Positions 25,835 to 34,525 of a DNA stretch of 64,000 nucleotides are shown piece by piece. Below the pieces are notes generated by a model, which worked only from the letters and a program-made list of their open reading frames with translations, ran no database searches and was not told the DNA's origin. The stretch's first letter is position 1. Every line of letters starts with the position of its first letter. The position numbers were made by a program, and so were the translations under genes. The stretch comes from ZC4RG35 sp040878345 (GTDB lineage Bacteria > Actinomycetota > Acidimicrobiia > Spongiisociales > ZC4RG35): assembly GCA_040878345.1 (NCBI GenBank), contig JBBDML010000003.1:106916-170915 (forward strand), written 5' to 3'.

Positions 25835-26418
25835 GACTCGTCCTGGCCTCGCAATCACCGCGGAGAGCCGCGGTCCTCTCGGCTCTGGGCCTCGAATTCG
25901 TCGTCGCCACCCCGGAGGTAGACGAGGCCCGTCGACCCGACGAGGAGCCACATGCCTATGTGGAACGGGTGGCCCGAGAGAAGGCGGTGGCGGTGGCGTC
26001 GTCAGGGGACGTGGTGGTGGCGGCCGACACGGTCGTGGTCCATGGAGGGCGGATCATGGGCAAGCCGGGCCACCCCGAAGAGGCCAGGGCCATGCTTCGA
26101 AAGCTCCAGGGAGACAAACACGACGTGGTCACTGGTCTCGCCGTAGCCGGGTACGACTCGGGGCCGATTCTCCACAGCGCGGTGGATGTCACCGAGGTGT
26201 CGTTCCTCTCGATGACCGAAGACGAGATCGTGGGATACGTCGCCACGGGCGAGCCGATGGACAAGGCGGGTGCCTATGCCCTCCAGGGTGTGGGTGGTCT
26301 CTACGTCGAGTGGGTCAAGGGGAGCCCATTCACCGTGATCGGCCTCCCGGTGCACCTGCTGCCCCGGATGCTGGGTCGTCTGGGCCACTCCATCGAGGCA
26401 TTTCGCCGGTTCGACTAG
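25831..26418 (+). CDS. maf: Maf-family nucleoside triphosphate pyrophosphatase
   Basis: 195 residues. Family motifs: LVLASQSPRRAAVLSALG at the N-terminus, VVVAADTVVVHGG with the catalytic Asp, MGKPGHPEEARAML and GEPMDKAGAYALQG. It removes pyrophosphate from non-canonical or modified nucleotides. The start is TTG 25831, overlapping the amidohydrolase stop; its MRLVLASQSPRR start fits the family exactly, which supports this rare codon. Confidence 0.94.
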   Translation: MRLVLASQSPRRAAVLSALGLEFVVATPEVDEARRPDEEPHAYVERVAREKAVAVASSGDVVVAADTVVVHGGRIMGKPGHPEEARAMLRKLQGDKHDVVTGLAVAGYDSGPILHSAVDVTEVSFLSMTEDEIVGYVATGEPMDKAGAYALQGVGGLYVEWVKGSPFTVIGLPVHLLPRMLGRLGHSIEAFRRFD

Positions 26419-26421
26419 CTT
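26416..26421 (+). promoter_or_regulatory. -10 element TAGCTT inside the maf stop region
   Basis: TAGCTT overlaps the maf stop codon and is followed by 6 nt and ATG 26428, so the lipoprotein gene may have its own leaderless promoter. Confidence 0.55.
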
Positions 26422-26427
26422 TACACG

Positions 26428-27363
26428 ATGCGAAGGGCCTTACTAGCGTTGGTCCTGGTGGCCGTCGCCTGCAGCCCTGAGGGGGTTTTGACCACCACAA
26501 CCGTGAGTGGCACCACCACATCGGCCCCTCCCACCACGATCCCGGTGGCTACGACCACTGCCGCTCCCACGACCACGACCACCACCACCATCCCGCCCAC
26601 CACCACCACCTTGGCCGGGCTCGAAGGGAACTGGGCCGACCAGCCCCTGGTCACCAGCGGGTTCGGCGCCCTGGGTTGGTGGGACGGCGGCAGCTGGGTC
26701 CGTGCCGATGAGGTCGGGGCTCTCCCGGTGGTGGGGGGCGAGGAATATCAGGTGGCGGCAGTCGGCGCCGAGGGCATAATCAACGGTGGGGAACAGCAGC
26801 TGGTCTGCGATCCCCTCGAACTTCTCGGAGTCGTCCTCGAAGACGAAGAGCTGCTCGGGGAGTGGCCCGGCCCGTACGGGGTGGCGATATCGGCTCCCTG
26901 GGACATCCAGCCCCATCTATTCCAGTCATTCAGCGACGACGGGACCTACGCCGACATCGCAAGCGACCTATTGGCCACACGTGGTCTCGCCGTCCCCGAC
27001 CCTGAGATCAAGGAGCTCTATCGCACCGATCTCGAGGGTGATGGGGTCAATGAGGTCCTGGTGGTGGCAGAGGACATACAGGGCGGGTATTTCCCCCATG
27101 CCGGCGACTACTCGCTCGCCTTTCTCCGCCGTGTCGTCGACGGCGAGGTGCAGACCGCCATCCTGGGGGACTCGGTGATGACCAACGATGAGGACTTCAT
27201 AACCGCGTTCAGCATCGGGGCGGTGGCCGACCTCAATGGCGATGGGAAGATGGAGATCGTCCTCAGCTCGGCGTACTACGAGGGTTTGGGTGTGGAGGTC
27301 TGGGAGTACGTCGACGACGACATCGGCCTCACCCCCCAGATAGGGGTCGGGTGCGGCTCGTGA
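26428..27363 (+). CDS. Putative lipoprotein with Thr/Pro linker and FG-GAP/VCBS-like repeats
   Basis: 311 residues: signal peptide with Cys15 (ALVLVAVAC), about 45 residues of Thr/Pro-rich linker, then a beta-rich domain. Two calcium-binding-like loops, DLEGDGVNEVLVVAED and DLNGDGKMEIVLSSAY, match the DxDGDGxxD pattern of FG-GAP/VCBS repeats, so the protein may bind Ca2+ outside the cell. Function unknown. The next gene overlaps its stop. Confidence 0.72.
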   Translation: MRRALLALVLVAVACSPEGVLTTTTVSGTTTSAPPTTIPVATTTAAPTTTTTTTIPPTTTTLAGLEGNWADQPLVTSGFGALGWWDGGSWVRADEVGALPVVGGEEYQVAAVGAEGIINGGEQQLVCDPLELLGVVLEDEELLGEWPGPYGVAISAPWDIQPHLFQSFSDDGTYADIASDLLATRGLAVPDPEIKELYRTDLEGDGVNEVLVVAEDIQGGYFPHAGDYSLAFLRRVVDGEVQTAILGDSVMTNDEDFITAFSIGAVADLNGDGKMEIVLSSAYYEGLGVEVWEYVDDDIGLTPQIGVGCGS

Positions 27364-27770
27364 TCCAAGGCCCGTTCACCAGTCGCCCCACCTTTGTGGC
27401 CCACACCGGTATCGTGGTCACCGAGGGCACATCCGATCTCGCCCGGGGGCGTCTGGTGATCGACGAGAACCATCATCAGCCGTATGGAGTGGTCCATGGC
27501 GGGGTCTACTGCACCTTGTCGGAGACCATCGCATCAACCGGCGCCGCCATCTGGGCACTCGAACAGGGGATGGCGGGTGCGGTCGGTGTCAGCAACACCA
27601 CCGACTTCCTCCGCGCCACCACCAACGGGGTGCTCATAGCCGAAGCCACCCCGATCCATCGCGGGCGCACCCAGCAGCTGTGGCGGGTCAACATCACGCG
27701 GGAGGAGGATGGGAAGCTGGCGGCTCAGAGCCAGGTCCGTCTCCAGAACGTCACTTCGACCGAGTTTTGA
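27360..27770 (+). CDS. PaaI-type hotdog-fold thioesterase
   Basis: About 136 residues. GTG 27360 overlaps the upstream stop as GTGA; GTG 27351 is an alternative three codons earlier. Hotdog pattern: PYGVVHGGVYCTLSETIASTGA (HGG loop and the acidic residue on the long helix), VGVSNTTDFLRATTNGVLIAEATPIHRGRTQQLWRV. Likely hydrolyses an acyl- or aryl-CoA thioester. It resembles the thioesterase at 37530-37970. Confidence 0.88.
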   Translation: MIQGPFTSRPTFVAHTGIVVTEGTSDLARGRLVIDENHHQPYGVVHGGVYCTLSETIASTGAAIWALEQGMAGAVGVSNTTDFLRATTNGVLIAEATPIHRGRTQQLWRVNITREEDGKLAAQSQVRLQNVTSTEF

Positions 27771-27783
27771 GGGAAGGCGGGCC

Positions 27784-27819
27784 GTGCCCGAAGGCGACAC
27801 CGTAGCGGGGCATGCCTGA
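27784..27819 (+). pseudogene. Remnant of a nei/fpg-type DNA glycosylase start
   Basis: GTG 27784 opens MPEGDTVAGHA and then a stop. MPEGDTV is the invariant start of endonuclease VIII (Nei)-type glycosylases, in which Pro1 and Glu2 are the catalytic residues. The likeness ends after seven residues and nothing further of a glycosylase is visible before the next gene. It lies 13 bp after the thioesterase stop, behind a GGAAGGCGG stretch. Read as a gene fossil; chance cannot be fully excluded. Confidence 0.45.
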
Positions 27820-27868
27820 CGTCTCCGCCCTTAGGTTGGCGAGGGGGGAGGGTCACCTACCCCAGCTG

Positions 27869-29245
27869 TCAACCGCAGGTACGCGGTTCACCGACCGTGT
27901 AGATCACCGTCTCCCCTTCGAACGCCACCTCGACGAACGGATCAGGGCCTTCGTGGAGGGTCACCTCCACGACGACTGCCGACATCCCGCTGGTTGCCTC
28001 CAGCCAGTGCTCCGGCACCGGTGTCGAAGCCACCCAGTGGTAGGAATTGATCTCGCCCAGCCACTCGAATCCGCAGCCGAGGTTGATCTCGTACTGCGAC
28101 GGGTAGCCCGGTTCGATGACTGTCCCGGACCTCTCCGGCTCGGGGCCGGGCGGGTTGGGGTCGGGACCCACTTGGGCGGAGGTGGCGGTCGAGCCAGGGG
28201 GGCGTAGGTCGGCGGTGACCAGGAGATGGTCGCCGCCCGCGCCGTCTCGCCGTAGCTGAACGTAGAAGGGTGGGCCCGGAAGCACGGCGCGTTCTAGTGC
28301 CACGAGATAGGTGTGCGGGTTGGCGTCGCCGGTGCATACCAGCGCGTTGTCGACGTCGACGATCACGGCGTGCAGGACGTTGCCGTCGATCACCACGTCA
28401 TCGAGTCTGATACTGGGACAGCTCCCGCTGTACACGGCGCCGAACCACACCACGATCTCCTCCTGGAAATCGACTTCAAAGTCGGCATCGAGCCCCTCGC
28501 CACCGATGATGGTCGAGATCAGCTGGGTGAGGCTCTCCTCGTCCCAGGCAATCCCGGTCATATAGGGGAACCCGATCCCTTTCGCGTCGACGAGCAGCCG
28601 CCAGCCGTCTCCCGACACCGGTTGTGGGCCTGGCGGTACGACGTCTTCTGGCTCGAGCCCCTCGACGCATATCCGGCTGGTGTCGATGAGAGATCCGATG
28701 GCGGCGAGGTTCTCCTCGGTGAGGACGTCGATGTGAATGTCAACCACGCCCCGTTCCACCTGGACGGACGTGCCGAGGAGCGGCACTACGCCGGTGAGCT
28801 GGTCGCTGATCTCGACTTCCAGCTCCCTGAGGCTCGCTTCGGTCCAGTCGACCGGCACCGCGACGACCCCCTCCCCGGGGAACATCGCCGTCAGCTCGGC
28901 CTGGCGCTCTGCGGCCCCCTCGCTGAATGAAACCGACACCCAGCCGTTATTCTCGCGATCGATCCAAATGCCGACGAAGCCAGGTTGCTCCATGGCCCAG
29001 GCCCTCACCTCATCGACCGGCATCTCGTTGCTGACGTACTTCGGCGTGTCCCGGTAGAGCTCGGCGGCAGCGGTGGGCAAACCCACCTCCTCACAACGAC
29101 GGAGTGAAGCAGGGGCGGGTTGAGTGGAGGTCGAAACCGTCTGGGAATCCGGCGCAGGCAGGGGACTGTCCCCTCCCTGGTCGGGTAGGCCACAACCGGC
29201 CAGGATCACCAGCATCGCCAATACGGAGAGGAGTCTCCCCTTCAC
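27869..29245 (-). CDS. Large putative lipoprotein of unknown function
   Basis: 458 residues from GTG 29245, with a perfect lipobox (VILAGC18). The mature part is acidic and beta-rich; it has two similar halves, each with a D/E-rich segment, and pairs of cysteines (RRCEEVG, SRICVEGL, SGSCPSI, ALVCTGD, NLGCGFEW, PRTCG) that could form disulfides outside the cell. No known domain recognised. The open frame upstream of 29245 runs antisense to dusB and was rejected. It is divergent from dusB. Confidence 0.7.
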   Translation of the reverse strand: MKGRLLSVLAMLVILAGCGLPDQGGDSPLPAPDSQTVSTSTQPAPASLRRCEEVGLPTAAAELYRDTPKYVSNEMPVDEVRAWAMEQPGFVGIWIDRENNGWVSVSFSEGAAERQAELTAMFPGEGVVAVPVDWTEASLRELEVEISDQLTGVVPLLGTSVQVERGVVDIHIDVLTEENLAAIGSLIDTSRICVEGLEPEDVVPPGPQPVSGDGWRLLVDAKGIGFPYMTGIAWDEESLTQLISTIIGGEGLDADFEVDFQEEIVVWFGAVYSGSCPSIRLDDVVIDGNVLHAVIVDVDNALVCTGDANPHTYLVALERAVLPGPPFYVQLRRDGAGGDHLLVTADLRPPGSTATSAQVGPDPNPPGPEPERSGTVIEPGYPSQYEINLGCGFEWLGEINSYHWVASTPVPEHWLEATSGMSAVVVEVTLHEGPDPFVEVAFEGETVIYTVGEPRTCG

Positions 29246-29286
29246 GCATCTTGGACGTGGCACCCGGTGTTGGAGTTCCTGGGAAA

Positions 29287-29292
29287 TAGCAT
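29287..29292 (+). promoter_or_regulatory. -10 element TAGCAT for dusB
   Basis: TAGCAT, 7 nt, then ATG 29300. Supports that start over GTG 29267. Confidence 0.5.
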
Positions 29293-29299
29293 CAGAAGT

Positions 29300-30412
29300 A
29301 TGCCCCTCTCCATCGGCTCGCTCGAGGTCGACCCACCCGTCGTCCTCGCCCCCATGGCCGGGGTGACCAATGCCCCGTTCAGGCGTCTGTGCCGTGAGTT
29401 CGGCGCCGGTCTCTACGTCTCGGAGATGATCGGGGCGCGGGGCCTCATCGAGGGTAACGAGAAGACTCTCGACCTGGCCCGCTTCGCCGAAGACGAAAGA
29501 CCCCGGTCGATCCAGCTCTACGGCACCGATCCTGGGTCGCTGGGTGAAGCCGTCGCCCAACTGGTGAGCGATCACGGCGTGGACCACATCGACCTGAACT
29601 TCGGTTGTCCCATGGCCAAGGTCACCCGTCACGGCGGAGGGGCGGCCCTTCCCTGGAAGACCAACCTGTTCAGATCCATCGTCCGTGCGGCCGTCTCCAG
29701 CTCGGGCCCGGTCCCGGTGACCGTGAAGTTCAGGAAAGGGATCGACGACGACCATCTCACTTTTGTCGAGACCGGGTTGATCGCCGAGGAGGAGGGGGCC
29801 GCCGCGGTTGCTCTCCATGCCCGGACTGCCCGTCAGCTCTACTCCGGTACGGCCGACTGGCCGGCGATCAGGGTGCTCAAGCAGGTGGTGAGCACCGTGC
29901 CGGTCCTGGGCAATGGCGACATCTGGACCGCGGAGGATGCCGTCGAGATGATGCGGGTGACCGGTTGCGACGGGGTGGTGGTGGGCCGGGGCTGCCTGGG
30001 GAGGCCATGGCTGTTCCGGGACCTCGCCGACCTGATGGGGGGATACCAGATCCAGGAGGCGCCCCGCCTCGGAGAGGTGGGCGAGATCATGATCCGCCAC
30101 GCCGGACTGCTCCACAACCACTTCGGCGACCATGGGATCACGCTGTTCCGCAAGCATCCGCCCTGGTACCTCAAAGGGTTCCCGGTGGGCCCGGCCCTGA
30201 GAGATGCCTTCTCCCGGGTCTCGTCACTCCACGAGTTGGCCGATTTGGTGGCCGAGCTCGACTCCGGGACTCCCTACCCGGTGGAGGCCAATCGAATGGT
30301 GCGGGGCCACAGCCAGGGGCCACGCCCGGTGAGGCTCCCCCATGGGTTCCTCCACACCCGTCACATCGATGGCCTGGATCCAGCAGCCGACGACCCGGTC
30401 AGCGGCGGGTAG
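29300..30412 (+). CDS. dusB: tRNA-dihydrouridine synthase
   Basis: FMN enzyme of 370 residues that reduces uridines in the tRNA D-loop. Motifs: VVLAPMAGVTNAPFRRLCREFGA, IQLYGTDPGSL, DLNFGCPMAKVTRHGGGAALP with the catalytic Cys, TVKFRKGIDDD, ALHARTARQLYSGTADW and GNGDIWTAEDA / VVVGRGCLGRPWLF. The size and order fit DusB. The gene ends before two identical palindromic repeats. Confidence 0.95.
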   Translation: MPLSIGSLEVDPPVVLAPMAGVTNAPFRRLCREFGAGLYVSEMIGARGLIEGNEKTLDLARFAEDERPRSIQLYGTDPGSLGEAVAQLVSDHGVDHIDLNFGCPMAKVTRHGGGAALPWKTNLFRSIVRAAVSSSGPVPVTVKFRKGIDDDHLTFVETGLIAEEEGAAAVALHARTARQLYSGTADWPAIRVLKQVVSTVPVLGNGDIWTAEDAVEMMRVTGCDGVVVGRGCLGRPWLFRDLADLMGGYQIQEAPRLGEVGEIMIRHAGLLHNHFGDHGITLFRKHPPWYLKGFPVGPALRDAFSRVSSLHELADLVAELDSGTPYPVEANRMVRGHSQGPRPVRLPHGFLHTRHIDGLDPAADDPVSGG

Positions 30413-30427
30413 GGCATCCCCAACCCA

Positions 30428-30477
30428 TTCTGTGCGGATTCGCGCGAACCCCTCCGTCACAGATCCGCACAGAACGA
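30428..30477. repeat. 50-bp palindromic repeat, copy 1
   Basis: Identical to 30489-30538. The unit has perfect 12-nt arms TTCTGTGCGGAT and ATCCGCACAGAA around a 23-nt middle. Located between convergent dusB and hutG. Confidence 0.85.
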
Positions 30478-30488
30478 CTACAAGTTCT

Positions 30489-30538
30489 TTCTGTGCGGAT
30501 TCGCGCGAACCCCTCCGTCACAGATCCGCACAGAACGA
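30489..30538. repeat. 50-bp palindromic repeat, copy 2
   Basis: Exact second copy in direct orientation, 11 bp after copy 1 (period 61). In RNA each copy can form a 12-bp stem, so the pair could act as a double two-way terminator. Confidence 0.85.
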
Positions 30539-30547
30539 TTGAGATCA

Positions 30548-31447
30548 CTAATGGCGGGCGGCGAACCCGGCGACGGCGGTGAGGAACAGGTGCGCCATGA
30601 CGTCCAGGGTCTGGAACCCGACGTCGGCCTCGGCGTCGACCTCCACGAAGTCGAAGGCCGTGACCTTGGGGCGGATGGAGCAGAGTCGGACCCCTTCGGC
30701 GAGCTGACGGACACTGAGGCCGCCGGGTCGCGCTCCGGGACAGGCGGGGGCGAATGCTCGGTCGAGGACGTCGATGTCGACATCGACGTAGACCCGGTCG
30801 CACCCGTCGAGACGGCGGAACACCTCGTCGATGACGTCTTCCAAGCCGCGTCGCTCCACGTCGGCCATCGTGAACACGCCGATGCCTTGCTCCTCGCAAA
30901 AGCTGCGGTAGGGAGCCGAGTTGGCGAAGGAGTGGATCCCGACCTGGGCAACGTTCCGACCAGGGAGGCCGTCCTCTTCGATCAGCCCACGGATCGGGGT
31001 CCCGTTGGTGGGGCCGTTGTCCAATGCCCGGACGTCGTGGTGCGCGTCGAAGGTGATCACCCCGACCGATGAGAGGTCGTCACCCATTGCGGCGACCAGG
31101 GGCCGGGTGATGGCGTTGTCACCGCCGAGATAGAGGGTCAGCCCAGCCGGCCTCAGACTGGACGCCAACTCCGCGACCATGCGCGCCATGGCGTGCATGT
31201 CGAGCTCGGACACCGGCCAGTTGCCGACATCGCGAACCCTCACCATGCCGAAGTCGACGCCGCTGTCGCCGTGGAACGTCGAGAAGCGGGAGAGCCGCTC
31301 CCTCATCGCCAGCGGGGCGAGATCCGCCCTCGACGGAGACAGCGACCCTTTGGACGTCGGCACTCCGACCACCACCAACTCCGGTTCCGGGCTGTCCATC
31401 GCCAGCCAGGTGTCGGCACGGGGCCAGTGGGGATCAACGATCGGCAT
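30548..31447 (-). CDS. hutG: Formimidoylglutamase / agmatinase (arginase superfamily)
   Basis: 299 residues. Mn ligands visible: FDAHHDVRALD and DVDIDVLDRAFAPACPGARPGG. The first ligand motif, GGDHS in most relatives, reads LGGDNAITRP, with Asn111 for His. It overlaps the upstream urocanase by 14 bp, so the last step of histidine breakdown (removing formamide from formiminoglutamate) is the best guess. HutH and HutI are not in the window. An agmatinase-like role is less likely given the neighbour. Confidence 0.85.
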   Translation of the reverse strand: MPIVDPHWPRADTWLAMDSPEPELVVVGVPTSKGSLSPSRADLAPLAMRERLSRFSTFHGDSGVDFGMVRVRDVGNWPVSELDMHAMARMVAELASSLRPAGLTLYLGGDNAITRPLVAAMGDDLSSVGVITFDAHHDVRALDNGPTNGTPIRGLIEEDGLPGRNVAQVGIHSFANSAPYRSFCEEQGIGVFTMADVERRGLEDVIDEVFRRLDGCDRVYVDVDIDVLDRAFAPACPGARPGGLSVRQLAEGVRLCSIRPKVTAFDFVEVDAEADVGFQTLDVMAHLFLTAVAGFAARH

Positions 31448-33101
31448 CGATCATCGGGAGGTCGAGGCCACGCTCCCGGGCCACCTGACGGGCCCTCTCG
31501 TAGCCGGCGTCGGCATGTCTCATGACCCCGGTCCCAGGGTCGTTGGTCAGCACCCGCTCGACCCGCAGCGAGGCTTGGGAGGTCCCGTCGGCCACGACCT
31601 GGGCGCCGGCGTGGATCGAGTTGCCGATCCCGACCCCACCTCCGTGGTGCACCGCCACCCAGGCGGCGCCCGATGAGACGTTGAGCATCGCATTGAGAAT
31701 CGGCCAGTCGGCGACTGCGTCCGATCCGTCGGCCATTGCCTCGGTCTCACGGAACGGTGAGGCCACCGACCCCGAGTCGAGATGGTCACGCCCGATCACG
31801 ATCGGGGCGGAGATCTCACCTTTGGCCACCAGCTCGTTGAACCGGAGCCCGGCGAGATGACGCTCCCCATAGGAGAGCCAGCAGATCCGGGCCGGCAGTC
31901 CCTGGAATTGGACTCGCTCAGCGGCCATCCCGATCCACCTGGCCAACCCCTCGTTTTCGGGGAAGAGGTCGAGGAGGGCCCGGTCGGTGACGGCGATGTC
32001 AGCCGGGTTCCCGCTGAGCGCCACCCATCGGAAGGGCCCGGAGCCCTCGCAGAACAGGTCTCTTATGTAGGCGGGGACGAAGCCAGGGTAGGAGAAGGCA
32101 TCGGGATAGCCCGCGATCTGGGCTTCCCCCCTCAGGTTGTTCCCGTAGTCAAAGACCTCTGACCCTGATCGCGAGAAGGCCACCATGGCCTCGCATTGAG
32201 TGGCCATCGACTCCCTGGCCGCCTTGATGTAGGTGTCGGGGTCGTCCTTGCGTAGCCGGGCCGCCTCATCCAGGTCATAACCGGTGGGGATGTACCCATA
32301 CAGGGGGTCGTGGGCCGAGGTCTGGTCGGTGACGATGTCGATCTCGCTTGACATCTCGTGGATGGCGGGGAACACCTCGGCGGCGTTGCCCAACAGGCCG
32401 ATGGAGAGGGGGCGCCGCTCCCTCTTGGCGGCGAGCGCCAGGCCGACCGCCTCCTCGATGGAAACCGAGGAGACATCTAGATAGCGGGTCTCCAGTCTTC
32501 GCTGGATTCGATGGGGGTCGACGTCGACACAGAGGGCGACGCCTCCGTTCATGGTGATCGCCAGGGGCTGGGCACCGCCCATGCCACCCAGTCCGCCGGT
32601 GAGGGTGATGGTCCCGGCCAGGGTGCCGCCGAATCTCTTCTCGGCGATGGCGGCAAAGGTCTGATAGGTCCCTTGGAGGATCCCCTGGGTCCCGATGTAG
32701 ATCCAGGACCCGGCGGTCATCTGCCCGTACATCATCAGCCCCGCCGCCTCCAGGTCCCAGAAGTGCTCGAGGGTGGCCCATCTCGGCACCAGGAGACTGT
32801 TGGCGATGAGCACCCTGGGTGCCATCTCGTGGGTACGGAAGACGCCTACCGGTTTCCCCGACTGGACCAGGAGGGTCTCGTCATCGCCAAGGCGCTCAAG
32901 AGTCCGGACGATGACATGAAGGGAGGCGAGATTCCGCGCAGCCTTGCCCCGGCCCCCGTAGACGATCAGGTTCTCGGGGTCCTCGGCGACGTCGGGATCG
33001 AGATTGTTGAGGAGACAGCGCAACGCCGCCTCCTGGAGCCATCCCCGGGTGTTGAGGGTTCTCCCGTGGGGGGCGTGGAGAGGGAAGGTCAGATCAATCA
33101 T
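31434..33101 (-). CDS. hutU: Urocanate hydratase
   Basis: NAD+-dependent enzyme of 555 residues from ATG 33101, converting urocanate to imidazolonepropionate. Family motifs: NLIVYGGRGKAARN, GKPVGVFRTHEMAPRVLIANS, MTAGSWIYIGTQGILQGTYQTFA, TGGLGGMGGAQPLAITMNGGV, YIPTGYDLDEA, DYGNNLRGEA and VHHGGGVGIGNSIHAG. The open frame further upstream is shadow sequence. Forms a two-gene unit with hutG. Confidence 0.97.
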   Translation of the reverse strand: MIDLTFPLHAPHGRTLNTRGWLQEAALRCLLNNLDPDVAEDPENLIVYGGRGKAARNLASLHVIVRTLERLGDDETLLVQSGKPVGVFRTHEMAPRVLIANSLLVPRWATLEHFWDLEAAGLMMYGQMTAGSWIYIGTQGILQGTYQTFAAIAEKRFGGTLAGTITLTGGLGGMGGAQPLAITMNGGVALCVDVDPHRIQRRLETRYLDVSSVSIEEAVGLALAAKRERRPLSIGLLGNAAEVFPAIHEMSSEIDIVTDQTSAHDPLYGYIPTGYDLDEAARLRKDDPDTYIKAARESMATQCEAMVAFSRSGSEVFDYGNNLRGEAQIAGYPDAFSYPGFVPAYIRDLFCEGSGPFRWVALSGNPADIAVTDRALLDLFPENEGLARWIGMAAERVQFQGLPARICWLSYGERHLAGLRFNELVAKGEISAPIVIGRDHLDSGSVASPFRETEAMADGSDAVADWPILNAMLNVSSGAAWVAVHHGGGVGIGNSIHAGAQVVADGTSQASLRVERVLTNDPGTGVMRHADAGYERARQVARERGLDLPMIDADR

Positions 33102-33153
33102 CGCCGCGGAGCCTACGTAGATTGGCCCCCCGACCAAGTGCCAAGGAGAAGTC

Positions 33154-33669
33154 ATGGAGACCTGGGACGCCATCAGGGCAAGACGGAACGTGCGCGAATT
33201 CAACGACCAGCCGGTGTCCCAGGATGACCTGGATCGGATCCTCGAGGCGGGCCGCCGTGCGCCGTCGGCCAAGAACACCCAACCATGGGACTTCGTCGTG
33301 GTGACCGACCCCGCTCGTCTCACTGAGCTTGCCAGGGTCTGGCAGGGTGCCTGGCACGTCGCCGGGGCATCGGCGGCAATAGCCCTAGTGGTGCCAGGCT
33401 TTGAGGATGAGAGACAGCAGGCCAACGCCCGATTCGACCTGGGCCAGGCGGTGATGGCGATGATGGTGATGGCCGCCGATCTCGGGTTGGGCACCGGTCA
33501 TGCGTCGGTCGCCGACCAGGATCTGGCGAAGGAGATCCTCGGTTACCCCGATGGCTACTCCTGCGGTCATCTGTTCTCGATCGGCTACCCGGCGGACCGT
33601 CCGATCAAGGTGATCCGGAACCCCAATCGACGCCCGCTCGACGAGGTGGTCCATCGCCAGCGGTGGTGA
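33154..33669 (+). CDS. Nitroreductase-family FMN protein
   Basis: 171 residues. Seen: WDAIRARRNVREFNDQPVSQDDLDRIL, AGRRAPSAKNTQPWDFVVV (FMN phosphate contacts) and a C-terminal LFSIGYPADRP. A ribosome binding site AAGGAG precedes the ATG by 6-7 nt, so this gene is not leaderless. Divergent from hutU. Reduces an unknown acceptor with NAD(P)H. Confidence 0.9.
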   Translation: METWDAIRARRNVREFNDQPVSQDDLDRILEAGRRAPSAKNTQPWDFVVVTDPARLTELARVWQGAWHVAGASAAIALVVPGFEDERQQANARFDLGQAVMAMMVMAADLGLGTGHASVADQDLAKEILGYPDGYSCGHLFSIGYPADRPIKVIRNPNRRPLDEVVHRQRW

Positions 33670-33715
33670 CAACCAGCTGAACCCGGCGCGACGCCGTGGC
33701 CCGGCGACGGCTCGC

Positions 33716-34525
33716 TCACTTTCGCAAGAGGCCGTCGAGCCGTCGTGAGGCGATGGTGGCCCCGATCAGCCCCATGACCACCAGGAAGGCGATGTGACCG
33801 GCCACGCTCCAATCGAAGACGCCCAGCGAGAACGCTCGGAGCAGCTCGCTCCCGTGATACAGCGGGGAGAGCCGGGTCACCATCTGGAGGAACGGTGGGT
33901 ACACGTCGAGGGGGTAGAAGGTGGCCGAGAAGAGGAAGAGCGGCATGGTCGCCAGCGACACCAGGTCGAAGTCCTGCCAGGACCTCATCCAGGTGCAGCA
34001 GGCCAGACCCACCGAGCCAAAGGCGAATCCGATCAGCACCGCCCCGGGGATGGTGAGCAACGACCACCATGTGTTGGTGAGGTCCATCATCCACATCACT
34101 GCCAGGAACACCGTCGAATAGGCCGCTCCGCGGAACAGGGCCCACCCGATCTCGCCGATGGCGATGTCACGGGTGTTCATCGGGGTGGTGAGTATCCCGT
34201 CGTAGACGTTGTCGAACTTGAGCTTGAAGAAGATGTTGAAGGTGGTCTCCATCACCGAGCCGTTCATCGCCGACGTCGCCATGAGAGCGGGGGCGACGAA
34301 GGCGGTGTAGTGGACGGTGTCGCCGCCGGGCAGGGTGATGTCGCCGACAAGTGCCCCGATCCCGACCCCGATGGAGAGCAGATAGAAGACCGGCTCGAAG
34401 AAGCCGGTCACGATGATCTTCCACAGGCGCTTGTACACCAGGAGATTGCGTTCCCAGAGACGCTGAGCCCGGAGAGGGGTCATCCGGCGGTGCGGGGTGA
34501 TCCGTGTCGGTGCCGAGACGCTCAT
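33716..34525 (-). CDS. ABC-2 type permease, DrrB/NodJ-like
   Basis: 269 residues from ATG 34525; six transmembrane helices; GVGIGALVGDITLPGGDTVHYTAFVAPALMATSAM and FKLKFDNVYDGILTTPMNTRDIAIGEIGW match the NodJ/DrrB permease pattern. Starts in a 4-bp overlap with the previous permease gene. Third gene of an ATPase-permease-permease exporter operon. Confidence 0.9.
   Translation of the reverse strand: MSVSAPTRITPHRRMTPLRAQRLWERNLLVYKRLWKIIVTGFFEPVFYLLSIGVGIGALVGDITLPGGDTVHYTAFVAPALMATSAMNGSVMETTFNIFFKLKFDNVYDGILTTPMNTRDIAIGEIGWALFRGAAYSTVFLAVMWMMDLTNTWWSLLTIPGAVLIGFAFGSVGLACCTWMRSWQDFDLVSLATMPLFLFSATFYPLDVYPPFLQMVTRLSPLYHGSELLRAFSLGVFDWSVAGHIAFLVVMGLIGATIASRRLDGLLRK

Noticed and set aside
27869..30157. 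762-codon open frame on the minus strand
   Set aside because: Only the part from GTG 29245 down has a lipobox and protein-like sequence; the rest is antisense to dusB.
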